6,509 nt of DNA from Thauera sp. (GCA_023150215.1 JAKLLJ010000195.1:1-6509); one strand, 5' to 3'; shown: positions 1 through 6,387, numbered from the stretch's first letter. The notes: generated from the sequence alone by a model not told the origin. A program made the numbers and translations.

Positions 1-324
1 GTCGCCGCCTTCCGCCAGAAGTACGCCGGACGCTATCCGTCGGTGTATGCGGCGATGGCCTACGACACCCTGATGGCGATGGATGCGGCCGTGCGCGATG
101 TCGGCGGCAAGATCGAGGACCGCGAGGCGGTGCTGAAGGCGTTGAAGAACCCGAGCTTCAAGTCGCTGCGCGGCGAGTTCCAGTACGGCGCCAACAACTT
201 CCCGGTGCAGAACTACTACCTGCGCGAGGTCGGCAAGGATGCCGAGGGTCGCATCACCAACAAGCTGGTCGGCACGACGCTGGAGAAGCACCAGGACGCC
301 TACGTGGGCGCGTGCAAGATGTGA
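1..324 (+). CDS. ABC transporter substrate-binding protein, HAAT/Leu-Ile-Val-binding family (3' end only)
   Basis: This is the C-terminal 107 codons of a periplasmic binding protein; the reading frame is open from base 1 and stops with TGA at 322-324, so the start and signal peptide lie outside the window. Seen: the segment YPSVYAAMAYDTLMAMDAAV, followed by a K-x-L-x-N-P-S-F-K-S-x-R-G-E-F-x-Y stretch and an N-N-F-P-V-Q-N-Y-Y-L-R-E-V motif, ending in DAYVGACKM. This layout matches the C-terminal lobe of type I (Peripla_BP_6) proteins that serve Liv-type importers. The N-x-F-P-x-Q-x-Y/F-Y-L-R-E pattern resembles binding proteins from aromatic-acid transport loci, so the ligand need not be leucine; this is a family resemblance from memory, not proof. 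It sits upstream of livHMGF on the same strand and is the probable ligand-capturing partner of that complex. Family assignment is firm, substrate unknown. Confidence 0.88.
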   Translation, partial: VAAFRQKYAGRYPSVYAAMAYDTLMAMDAAVRDVGGKIEDREAVLKALKNPSFKSLRGEFQYGANNFPVQNYYLREVGKDAEGRITNKLVGTTLEKHQDAYVGACKM

Positions 325-351
325 GGACGCCAGGTCGTGAACGGGTGTTCA

Positions 352-410
352 GGCGATCGGCGTGCGCGCCCATCTGCGCCGCTGCTTTCGCGCCTGCCGG
401 CGCTCCTACG
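352..410. repeat. Truncated REP unit (right half), first copy of a 58-base direct repeat
   Basis: Bases 352-409 repeat at 472-529 with 56 of 58 identical (differences at 360/480 and 367/487), an exact 120-base offset. The last 24 bases (387-410) are a REP on the minus strand: GTAG head, then stem GCGCC/GGCGC closing loop GGCA, then GAA. The plus-strand partner REP expected about 70 bases upstream is missing; that position is occupied by the end of the binding-protein gene. Homology to the second copy starts only 27 bases after the stop codon. Confidence 0.85.
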
Positions 411-436
411 CGCGCCGACGTGCTCGCGGAATCCCG

Positions 437-530
437 TGTAGGAGCGGCGGCAGCCGCGAAGGCGGCGTGCGGGCGATCGACGTGCGTGCCCATCTGCGCC
501 GCTGCTTTCGCGCCTGCCGGCGCTCCTACA
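437..530. repeat. REP pair (REPIN/BIME-like unit), tail-to-tail, between binding-protein gene and livH
   Basis: A plus-strand REP at 437-460 (GTAG head, stem GCGGC/GCCGC, loop GGCA, tail GAA) and a minus-strand REP at 507-530 (GTAG head, stem GCGCC/GGCGC, loop GGCA, tail GAA) face each other tail-to-tail across a 46-base spacer. The right part of the unit (472-529) duplicates 352-409. A run of eight G follows at 531-538. Such units are known as REPINs or BIMEs and are moved in trans by RAYT (TnpA-REP) transposases; no such gene is in this window. Folded in RNA, the hairpins could protect the 3' end of the upstream message. Confidence 0.85.
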
Positions 531-575
531 GGGGGGGGCATCGGCGTTGAGGCGCCCTGATAACCGGATAAGCCG

Positions 576-1496
576 ATGGATGCCATCTTCGTTTTCGAAC
601 AACTGCTGAACGGGCTGGGCTACGGGCTCATGCTGTTCCTGATCGCCGCCGGGCTTACGCTCGTGTTCGGCATCATGGACACCATGAACCTCGCCCACGG
701 CTCGCTCTACATGGCCGGCGCCTACGTCGCCGCGCGCGTGCATGAGGCGAGCGGCGCGTTCGCGCTCGCCGTGCTGGTCGCGGTCGGCGTGACGGTGGCG
801 ATCGCGGCGGTGGCGGAGTTCCTCGTCATCCGCCGGCTGTATCGGCGCGACCACCTCGTCCAGGTGCTCGCCACCTTCGGCATCATCCTCATCGCCGACG
901 ACGCGGTGAAGGCGATCTGGGGCGTGGCACCGCTGCTGGCCTCGACCCCGGCGGCGCTGGCCGGGCCGGTCGCGCTCCTCGAAGGCCTGCCCTATCCGTC
1001 CTACCGCCTGCTGCTGATCGGCGCCGGGCTGACGGTGGCGCTCGGGCTCCACCTGCTGGTCAACAAGACCCGCATCGGCATGCTGGTGCGCGCCGGCGCC
1101 TCGAACCGGCAGATGGCGGAGCACATGGGCGTGCGCGTGGGCGGGGTGTTCGCCTTCGTGTTCGCGCTCGGCGCGGCGCTCGCGGCGCTGGCCGGGGCGC
1201 TGATGGCGCCGATCAGCGCGGTGCAGATCGGCATGGGCGAGGCGATCCTGATCCCGGCGCTGGTGGTGATCGTGATTGGCGGCATCGGCTCGGTGCGCGG
1301 CGCCTTCGTGGCCGCGCTGCTGGTGGGGATGGTCGATACCGCCGGGCGCGCCTTCCTGCCACCGGCGCTGCGCGCGGTGCTGCCGCCCTCGGTCGCGGCC
1401 GACCTCGGCCCGGCGCTGGCGGGGATCGCCATGTACGTGCTGATGGCGGCGGTGCTGACGCTGAAACCCGCGGGGCTGTTCCCCGCGCGGGGATGA
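576..1496 (+). CDS. livH: Branched-chain amino acid-type ABC transporter permease LivH
   Basis: 306 residues, the usual length for LivH. It is one of two inner-membrane permeases that form the substrate channel of a HAAT-family importer. Seen: hydrophobic segments throughout, beginning at about residues 8-32; the family motif around NLAHG (residues 38-42); the cytoplasmic coupling region RAGASNRQMAEHMGV (about 172-186), which contacts the ATPase; the glycine-rich GGIGSVRGA (235-243); and the typical C-terminal KPAGLFP (297-303). The ATG at 576 is supported because the first membrane segment starts a few residues later and there is no suitable in-frame start further upstream. The ribosome site is weak (only GGATAA near 566-571). 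The stop overlaps the livM start by four bases (ATGA), suggesting coupled translation. The 251-base gap upstream holds REP elements and I see no convincing promoter, so it may be read through from the binding-protein gene. Confidence 0.95.
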   Translation: MDAIFVFEQLLNGLGYGLMLFLIAAGLTLVFGIMDTMNLAHGSLYMAGAYVAARVHEASGAFALAVLVAVGVTVAIAAVAEFLVIRRLYRRDHLVQVLATFGIILIADDAVKAIWGVAPLLASTPAALAGPVALLEGLPYPSYRLLLIGAGLTVALGLHLLVNKTRIGMLVRAGASNRQMAEHMGVRVGGVFAFVFALGAALAALAGALMAPISAVQIGMGEAILIPALVVIVIGGIGSVRGAFVAALLVGMVDTAGRAFLPPALRAVLPPSVAADLGPALAGIAMYVLMAAVLTLKPAGLFPARG

Positions 1497-2524
1497 GGGC
1501 GGCGATGCTGGAGCCGACTTCGCAGGGGGCTTCCTCCGCGCCCTGCGCCGCTGCGGCGGTCACGCACGCGCGTTTTCCGGGCCTCGCACGCCGCCTGCCC
1601 TGGCTGGTGCTGGCCCTGCTGGCCGCCTTCCCGCTGCTCGCGCCGGCCTTCGGGCTGGAGTACTACGTCGGCTTCGTGCGCCGGGTGCTGATCGTGGCGA
1701 TCGCGGCGACCAGCCTCAACTTCATCCTCGGTTACGGCGGCATGGCGGCGCTCGGCCACGCGGGCTTCATCGGCGTGGGCGCCTACACCGTGGTGGCGCT
1801 GGTCGAGGCCGGCTTCTCGTCGGCCTGGCTGGCGTGGGGGAGCGCGGCGCTGGTCGCCGGGCTGGCCGCGGCGGCGATCGGCGCGGTGTCGCTGCGTACG
1901 CGCGGGGTGTACTTCATCATGATCACGCTCGCCTTTGCGCAGATGCTGTACTACCTCGCGGTGTCGCTGCGCACCTGGGGCGGCGACGACGGCTACGGGC
2001 TCTATACCCCGCTGGAGCTGGGCGCCTGGCTGGACGGCGCGCATGCGCAGGTCTTCTACTGGGTGGTGCTGGCGATCGCGGCGGCGGTGTTCGCGCTCTT
2101 CAGTCGCGTCGCGCACTCGCGCTACGGCCACGCGCTGCGCGGCATCCGCGACAACGAGATGCGCATGGTGGCGCTCGGCTACCCGGTGTATGGCCTCAAG
2201 CTCGCCGGCTTCGTCGCCGCCGGTGCGGTCGCGGGGCTGGCCGGTGGCCTGCTCGCCAGCCACAACGCCTTCGTCAGCCCGTCGATCATGCACTGGACGC
2301 AGTCGGCGCTGCTGCTGGTGATGGTGATGCTCGGCGGCGCCGGCCGGCGCTGGGGCGCGCCGCTGGGCGTGGCGCTGTGGCTGACGCTGGAGGAGGTGCT
2401 CAAGCTGTACACCGACTACTGGCACTGGCCGCTCGGGCTGCTCCTGCTGCTGGTGGTGTTCCACGCGCCGCAGGGCGTGGCGGCGCTGCTCGAGCGCCGC
2501 GGCGGCCGGGAGGGCGCGCGATGA
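1493..2524 (+). CDS. livM: Branched-chain amino acid-type ABC transporter permease LivM
   Basis: 343 residues; second inner-membrane permease, pairing with LivH. Seen: a roughly 30-residue polar N-terminal leader, then hydrophobic segments from about residue 35; the LivM hallmark GYGGMAALGHAGFIGVGAY (80-98), corresponding to the usual G-Y-x-G-x-x-S-L-G-H-A pattern; VYFIMITLAFAQM (139-151); the coupling-loop motif LRGIRDNEMRMVALGY (215-230); and the glycine-rich GGAGRRWGAPLG (281-292). That last stretch normally reads closer to GGxGTxxGP, so R-R-W is a small departure. The start at 1493 overlaps livH by ATGA; an ATG at 1505 has the better ribosome site and may be the true start. The gene ends in an ATGA overlap with livG, consistent with one operon and matched subunit synthesis. 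Function assignment is firm; substrate cannot be read from the permease. Confidence 0.94.
   Translation: MRAAMLEPTSQGASSAPCAAAAVTHARFPGLARRLPWLVLALLAAFPLLAPAFGLEYYVGFVRRVLIVAIAATSLNFILGYGGMAALGHAGFIGVGAYTVVALVEAGFSSAWLAWGSAALVAGLAAAAIGAVSLRTRGVYFIMITLAFAQMLYYLAVSLRTWGGDDGYGLYTPLELGAWLDGAHAQVFYWVVLAIAAAVFALFSRVAHSRYGHALRGIRDNEMRMVALGYPVYGLKLAGFVAAGAVAGLAGGLLASHNAFVSPSIMHWTQSALLLVMVMLGGAGRRWGAPLGVALWLTLEEVLKLYTDYWHWPLGLLLLLVVFHAPQGVAALLERRGGREGAR
1495..1499 (+). promoter_or_regulatory. Possible ribosome binding site favouring a later livM start
   Basis: GAGGG lies 5 bases before an in-frame ATG at 1505, whereas the ATG at 1493 has only a G-rich run directly against it. The site overlaps the livH stop codon. 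It makes 1505 (four codons shorter) a real alternative start for livM. Confidence 0.4.
2509..2513 (+). promoter_or_regulatory. Strong ribosome binding site for livG
   Basis: GGAGG, 7 bases before the ATG at 2521 and inside the last codons of livM. It fixes the livG start at 2521 rather than at any of the upstream in-frame starts in the open frame that runs back to 1834. Confidence 0.7.
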
Positions 2525-3270
2525 GCCTGTTTACGGCCGAGGGCCTGGTCAAGCGCTTCGGCGGCCTGCTCGCCACCGATCACGTGGACCTCGCCGTCGA
2601 CGCGGGCGAGATCCATGCGCTGATCGGGCCCAACGGCGCCGGCAAGTCCACCCTGGTCAACCTGATCTCCGGCCTGCTGCCGGCGGATGCCGGGCGCATC
2701 GTGCTCGACGGTGTCGACCTGACCGTGCTGGCGCCGCACGCGCGCACCCGCGCCGGCCTGGCGCGCTGCTTCCAGATCACCAGCGTGTTCCGCAACGACA
2801 GCGTGCGCGACAACCTGCTGCTCGCGGTGCAGGCGCAGGCCGGGTCGAGTTTCCGCTGCCTGTCGCGCCGCGACGCCGAGCATGCCTTGCAGGAACGCGC
2901 CGAGGCGCTGGCGCAGCGCGCGGGCCTGGCCGAGGTGCTCGAGCGCAACGCCGGCACGCTGCCCCACGGCCTGCAGAAGCGGCTCGACCTCGCGCTCGCG
3001 CTCGCCGCGCGGCCCAAGCTGCTGCTGCTCGACGAGCCCATGGCCGGCATGGGGCCGGAGGATTCGCAGCAGATGGTGGGCCTGATCCGCAGCCTGCGCA
3101 GGGAGACCGCGATCCTGCTCATCGAGCACGACATGGATGCCGTCTTCCAGCTCGCCGACCGCATCTCGGTGCTGGTGTACGGCAAGGTGCTGACCTCGGG
3201 CGACGCCGCCCACGTCAAGGGGCACGCCGAGGTGCAGGCGGTGTATCTGGGGACCGAGGTGGCGACATGA
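2521..3270 (+). CDS. livG: Branched-chain amino acid-type ABC transporter ATP-binding protein LivG
   Basis: 249 residues, the standard LivG length. Cytoplasmic ATPase that dimerises with LivF and drives LivH/LivM. Seen in order: Walker A GPNGAGKST (36-44); Q-loop Q85 in CFQITSVF; signature region LPHGLQKRL (147-155), which departs from the canonical LSGGQ; Walker B LLLLDEP with D171 and catalytic E172; D-loop AGMGPED (175-181), where many relatives have AGLNPEE; and H-loop histidine H203 in IEHDMD. The C-terminal VQAVYLG is typical of LivG. The frame is open well upstream (to 1834), but that part is an off-frame reading of livM; the GGAGG site and the homology both start at 2521. It overlaps livM and livF by four bases at each end. 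Confidence 0.95.
   Translation: MSLFTAEGLVKRFGGLLATDHVDLAVDAGEIHALIGPNGAGKSTLVNLISGLLPADAGRIVLDGVDLTVLAPHARTRAGLARCFQITSVFRNDSVRDNLLLAVQAQAGSSFRCLSRRDAEHALQERAEALAQRAGLAEVLERNAGTLPHGLQKRLDLALALAARPKLLLLDEPMAGMGPEDSQQMVGLIRSLRRETAILLIEHDMDAVFQLADRISVLVYGKVLTSGDAAHVKGHAEVQAVYLGTEVAT
3256..3260 (+). promoter_or_regulatory. Ribosome binding site for livF
   Basis: GAGGT, 6 bases before the ATG at 3267, inside the final codons of livG. Together with the ATGA overlap it supports translational coupling of the two ATPase subunits. Confidence 0.65.
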
Positions 3271-3980
3271 ACGCGCCGCTGCTGCGCTGCCGGGGCCTCG
3301 AGGCCGGATATGGCGCCAGCCGGGTGCTGTTCGGGCTCGACTTCGACATCCGCGCCGGCGAGGTCGTCGCGCTGCTCGGGCGCAACGGCATGGGCAAGAG
3401 CACCACGATCCGCAGCATCGTCGGCGGCCTGCGCCCGCAGCGCGGCGAGATCGTCTTCGACGGCCGCCCGATCCATGCCGAGCGCGCCGACGCCATCGCC
3501 CGCCTCGGCGTGGCCATCGTGCCCGAGGGCCGGCAGTGCTTCCCCAACCTCACGGTGCACGAACACCTGGTCGCCTTCGCCGCGCGCCGCAACGGCGTCG
3601 CCGAGCCATGGACGCCGGCGCGGCTCTACGCGCTCTTCCCGCGCCTGGCCGAGCGCGCCGGCCACCTCGGCAACCAGCTCTCCGGCGGCGAGCAGCAGAT
3701 GCTCGCGATCGCACGCGCGCTGTCGACCAACCCGCGCCTGCTGATCCTCGACGAGGCCACCGAGGGCCTCGCCCCGGTGATCCGCGAGGAGATCTGGCGC
3801 TGCCTCGCGCTCCTCAAGGCGCAGGGGCAGACCACGCTGGTGGTGGATAAATACGTCGACAAGCTGCTGGCGCTGGCCGACCGCAACCTGATCCTGGAGC
3901 GCGGACGGATCGCGTGGCAGGGCAGCTCGGCCGAGCTGGACGCCAGGCGCGAGCTGTGGGGGCGTTACCTGGGAGTGTAG
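3267..3980 (+). CDS. livF: Branched-chain amino acid-type ABC transporter ATP-binding protein LivF
   Basis: 237 residues, normal for LivF; second ATPase subunit of the importer. Seen: Walker A GRNGMGKST (38-46); VPEGRQCFPNLTVHEHL (85-101), the LivF-type Q-loop region in which the sequence is PEGR with E87; canonical signature LSGGEQQMLAIARAL (138-152); Walker B LLILDEATEGLAP with D162 and E163 (158-170). At the H-loop the usual LivF residues VEQN are replaced by VDKY (193-196), so neither the canonical histidine nor the common LivF glutamine is present. Many LivF proteins lack the histidine, so this alone does not mean inactivity. It is the last gene of the plus-strand operon, followed by a 343-base convergent gap; a GC hairpin begins six bases after its stop. 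Confidence 0.95.
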   Translation: MNAPLLRCRGLEAGYGASRVLFGLDFDIRAGEVVALLGRNGMGKSTTIRSIVGGLRPQRGEIVFDGRPIHAERADAIARLGVAIVPEGRQCFPNLTVHEHLVAFAARRNGVAEPWTPARLYALFPRLAERAGHLGNQLSGGEQQMLAIARALSTNPRLLILDEATEGLAPVIREEIWRCLALLKAQGQTTLVVDKYVDKLLALADRNLILERGRIAWQGSSAELDARRELWGRYLGV

Positions 3981-3986
3981 CGAGGC

Positions 3987-4000
3987 GGGCGGAGACGCCC
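3987..4000 (+). terminator. Short GC hairpin after livF, possible weak terminator
   Basis: GGGCG pairs with CGCCC around a GAGA loop, starting six bases past the livF stop. There is no following T run, so it does not look like a standard intrinsic terminator; it may end or protect the liv message together with the REP hairpins downstream. Confidence 0.25.
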
Positions 4001-4054
4001 CCGGCGGGCGGTTGGCCGGCTGCCATGGGCGATGTTCGCCACTCCCCTGTCCCC

Positions 4055-4146
4055 TGTAGGCGCGGCGGCAGCCGCGAAGCGGTGCCCGGGAAATCTACGC
4101 GGGCGCCAACCCCGCCGCCGTGTTCGCGCCTTCCGGCGCTCCTACA
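4055..4146. repeat. REP pair unit 1 in the livF/rng convergent gap
   Basis: A 92-base unit: plus-strand REP at 4055-4078 (head GTAG, stem GCGGC/GCCGC, loop GGCA) and minus-strand REP at 4123-4146 (head GTAG, stem GCGCC/GGCGC, loop GGAA), tail-to-tail across 44 bases. The first 51 bases match 4181-4231 at 49 of 51 positions. The spacer between the two REPs differs from that of the unit near livH, so only the REP ends are shared between sites. The plus-strand REP has C instead of A before its stem (position 4061). Confidence 0.88.
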
Positions 4147-4180
4147 GGGGGCCGTGTGCGGTGGCGGATCTCCCGCGCCG

Positions 4181-4272
4181 TGTAGGAGCGGCGGAAGCCG
4201 CGAAGCGGTGCCCGGGAAATCTACGCGGGCGTCACCCCCACCGCAGCGTTCGCGCCTCCCGGCGCTCCTACA
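4181..4272. repeat. REP pair unit 2 in the livF/rng convergent gap
   Basis: A second 92-base unit offset by exactly 126 bases from the first, with 34 bases between units. Plus-strand REP at 4181-4204 (stem GCGGC/GCCGC, loop GGAA) and minus-strand REP at 4249-4272 (stem GCGCC/GGCGC, loop GGGA). Both minus-strand REPs here are followed by five G (4147-4151 and 4273-4277). The rest of the 3981-4323 gap (3981-4054 and 4273-4323) shows no gene or clear terminator. Lying between converging genes, the hairpins could mark the 3' ends of both the liv and the maf-rng messages. Confidence 0.88.
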
Positions 4273-4323
4273 GGGGGCGGCGGATGCTGCGACCCACCCC
4301 TTCCGATCCACCGGCCGGGGGGC

Positions 4324-5687
4324 TCACAGCAGCACGATGTCGTACTGCTCCTGGGTGTAGCTGCCTTCGGCATGCAGCGACACCTTCTTGTCGATGAAAT
4401 CCGACAGCATCGCCAGCGACTGGCTTTCTTCGTCGAGAAAGAGGTCGATCACATTGGGCGAGGCGAGCACGCGGAATTCCTTGGCGTTGAACTGGCGCGC
4501 CTCGCGCAGCAGCTCGCGCAGGATCTCGTAGCACACCGTGCGCGCGGTCTTGACCTCGCCGCGGCCGCTGCAGGTCGGGCAGGGCTCGCACAGCAGGTGG
4601 GCGAGCGACTCGCGGGTGCGCTTGCGCGTCATCTCCACCAGGCCGAGTGCGGTGAAGCCGTTGATCGTCATCTTGGTGTGATCGCGCGACAGCGCCTTGC
4701 GGAACTCCTCCAGCACCATCTCGCGATGCTCGACGTTCTCCATGTCGATGAAGTCGATGATGATGATGCCGCCGAGGTTGCGCAGGCGCAGCTGGCGGGC
4801 GATCGCCTGGCTGGCCTCGAGGTTGGTCTTGAAGATGGTGTCGTCGAAATTGCGCGCGCCGACGAAGCCGCCGGTGTTGACGTCCACCGTGGTCATCGCC
4901 TCGGTCTGGTCGATGATCAGGTAGCCGCCCGACTTGAGGGCAGCACCTGCGGCGTGTACTCGGCGGCGAAGGCGGCGAGCTTCTGGAAGTTCTCCCGCGA
5001 GTCGACGCGGATGCGTGAGGTCTCGTCGGTGACGAGGTCGCGCAGCGTGCGCTGGCCCAGCCCGAGGTCCTCGTGCAGCAGCTTCGGCGGGAACAGGCCC
5101 ACGGTCGAGCCGGAGATCTCGCGCCACAGCTTGCGCAGGTAGGCGATGTCGGCGGCGAGCTCGGCGTCCGAGGCCGATTCGGCCATCGTGCGCACGATGA
5201 AGCCGCCGGGTTCTTCCGCCGGCACCAGCGCCGTGAGCCGGCTGCGCAGCGCCTCGCGCTCGGCCTCGTCCTCGATGCGCTGCGAGATCCCGATGTGCTT
5301 TTCCTGCGGCAGATACACCAGCAGGCGGCCGGCGAGGCTGACCTGGGTGGACAGGCGCGCACCCTTGGTGCCGATCGGGTCCTTGAGCACCTGCACCATC
5401 AGGCTCTGGCCTTCGGCGAGGATCTTCTCGATCGGCCGCGCGCCCTCGCCGTTCTGGCGGTCGCTCCAGATGTCGGCCACATGCAGGAAGGCGGTGCGCT
5501 CGAGGCCGATGTCGATGAAGGCCGACTGCATGCCGGGCAGCACCCGGACGACCTTGCCGAGGTAGAGGTTGCCGACGATGCCGCGGCTGGCGGTGCGCTC
5601 GACGTGCAGCTCCTGCACCACGCCCTGCTCGACGATCGCGACGCGGGTTTCCTGCGGGGTGAAGTTGATGAGGAATTCGATGCTCAT
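4324..5687 (-). pseudogene. rng: Ribonuclease G, broken by an internal deletion and frameshift
   Basis: RNase G is a 5'-end-sensing endoribonuclease that matures the 5' end of 16S rRNA and degrades some mRNAs. The N-terminal frame (from ATG at 5687) gives about 250 native residues: MSIEFLINFTPQETRVAIVE, an S1-type RNA-binding domain (about 38-125, with GIVGNLYLGKVVRVLPGMQ), and RIRVDSRENFQ. It then runs off frame to a TGA at 4919-4917. The C-terminal part resumes in another frame at 4938 (LKSGGYLIIDQTEAM) and ends at TGA 4326-4324. That part keeps both metal-binding aspartate motifs (TTVDVNTGG, IIIDFIDM) and the zinc-link CEPCPTCSGRG. Compared with E. coli RNase G, about 30 residues between EYTPQVLP and LKSGG are absent. 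Restoring 91 bases would give 484 residues, close to the family's length of about 490. It starts 13 bases after maf with no clear ribosome site. As written, no intact catalytic product can be made; an assembly or sequence error remains possible. Confidence 0.9.
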
Positions 5688-5700
5688 GGACGGGGTGTGC

Positions 5701-6321
5701 TCACAGGACGGGGTGGCCGAAGATCTCGAGCAGGGCGGCGGTCTCGAACAGCGGCAGGCCCATGATCCCCGAGTAGCTGCCGCGGATCTCCTCGATGAAG
5801 ATCGCGGCGTGACCCTGGATGCCGTAGGCGCCGGCCTTGTCGAAGGGTTCGCCGGTGGCGATGTAGCGGCGGATGTCGTGCTCGCTCAGCGTGCGGAAGG
5901 CGACCTCGCTGACCGACAGCCGGCTGCGCGTGCGCTCGCCGTCGCTCATCGCGACCGCGGTCAGCACGCGGTGGCGGCGGCCGGACAGGCGCTCCAGGAT
6001 GGCGTGCGCCTCGGCGGCCTCGCGCGGCTTGCCGACGATCTCGCCGTCGACCTCCAGCGTGGTGTCGGCGGCGAGCACCGGATGCGGCAGCAGCTTGCGC
6101 CACAGCACCCGCCGCATCCCGGCCTGGGCCTTGGCGAGCGCGAGGCGCTCGACGTAGCGTTCGACCGCTTCGTCGGGCAGCGGGGTCTCGTCGACGTCGG
6201 CGTCCTCGCCGCGCTCGCCGGCGCGAAAGGTCAGCACGTCGAAATTGATCCCGATCTGGCGCAGCAGTTCGCGGCGGCGGGGGCTCGTGGAGGCAAGGTA
6301 GATGCGCGGGGTGAGGGTCAT
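5701..6321 (-). CDS. maf: Maf family nucleoside triphosphate pyrophosphatase (YhdE type)
   Basis: 206 residues. Maf proteins hydrolyse nucleoside triphosphates to monophosphate and pyrophosphate in the cytoplasm; the YhdE branch prefers dTTP and UTP and also acts on modified pyrimidine nucleotides, a house-cleaning role. Seen: phosphate-binding STSPRRRELL (11-20) near the N-terminus; AADTTLEVDGEIVGKP (84-99) with the likely catalytic aspartate D86 and the lysine of GKP; DKAGAYGIQG (161-170) with Q169; and GSYSGIMGLPLFET (181-194). The last two motifs separate YhdE-type proteins from the YceF type. The ATG at 6321 puts the STSPRR motif at the usual distance; a nearby ATG at 6326 is out of frame. 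No strong ribosome site is visible. It lies 13 bases upstream of rng on the same strand, a common pairing in proteobacteria (often nadD-rsfS-rlmH-maf-rng); the expected upstream neighbours would lie beyond the window end. Confidence 0.94.
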   Translation of the reverse strand: MTLTPRIYLASTSPRRRELLRQIGINFDVLTFRAGERGEDADVDETPLPDEAVERYVERLALAKAQAGMRRVLWRKLLPHPVLAADTTLEVDGEIVGKPREAAEAHAILERLSGRRHRVLTAVAMSDGERTRSRLSVSEVAFRTLSEHDIRRYIATGEPFDKAGAYGIQGHAAIFIEEIRGSYSGIMGLPLFETAALLEIFGHPVL

Positions 6322-6381
6322 GGCATGGCGTTCCGCAGGATCCGCGACGCCGGTCGGCGCCGGTCGGGCTCGGGTGGCGCG

Positions 6382-6387
6382 ATTCTA
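6382..6387 (-). promoter_or_regulatory. Possible -10 element for maf-rng
   Basis: On the minus strand TAGAAT (one mismatch to TATAAT) lies about 60 bases upstream of the maf ATG, in an otherwise very GC-rich stretch. No matching -35 hexamer is visible at 16-18 bases. Transcription could start near 6375. Weak evidence only; maf may equally be read through from an upstream gene beyond the window. Confidence 0.3.

Noticed and set aside
352..530. CRISPR-like or short tandem array
   Set aside because: Only two copies at 120 bases, repeat parts are palindromic REPs, and there are no uniform spacers or cas genes.
531..538. Run of eight G upstream of livH as a phase-variation switch
   Set aside because: It lies outside coding sequence and not between recognisable promoter elements; other REPs here are also followed by G runs (five G), so it is probably part of the repeat flank.
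312..560. Small open frames across the REP cluster after the binding-protein gene
   Set aside because: They translate the repeats themselves, lack a ribosome site, and have low-complexity content.
300..2464. Long minus-strand open frames (up to 487 codons) opposite livH and livM
   Set aside because: They are antisense readings of conserved permease genes in GC-rich DNA; their products are rich in R, H, Q and A, with no recognisable domain.
1834..2520. N-terminal extension of livG by 229 codons
   Set aside because: The added part is an arginine- and alanine-rich off-frame reading of livM; LivG homology and the GGAGG site both begin at 2521.
4281..4323. Intrinsic terminator for rng
   Set aside because: CCGGCCGG near 4311 is self-complementary, but there is no stable longer stem and no T run on the minus strand.
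4917..5127. Programmed ribosomal frameshift in rng
   Set aside because: The break is not a one-base slip: about 30 conserved residues are absent at the junction, and there is no slippery heptamer. A deletion explains it better.
4372..5765. Plus-strand open frames opposite rng (up to 256 codons)
   Set aside because: They mirror the conserved rng frames and show no domain of their own; they are products of GC-rich codon bias.
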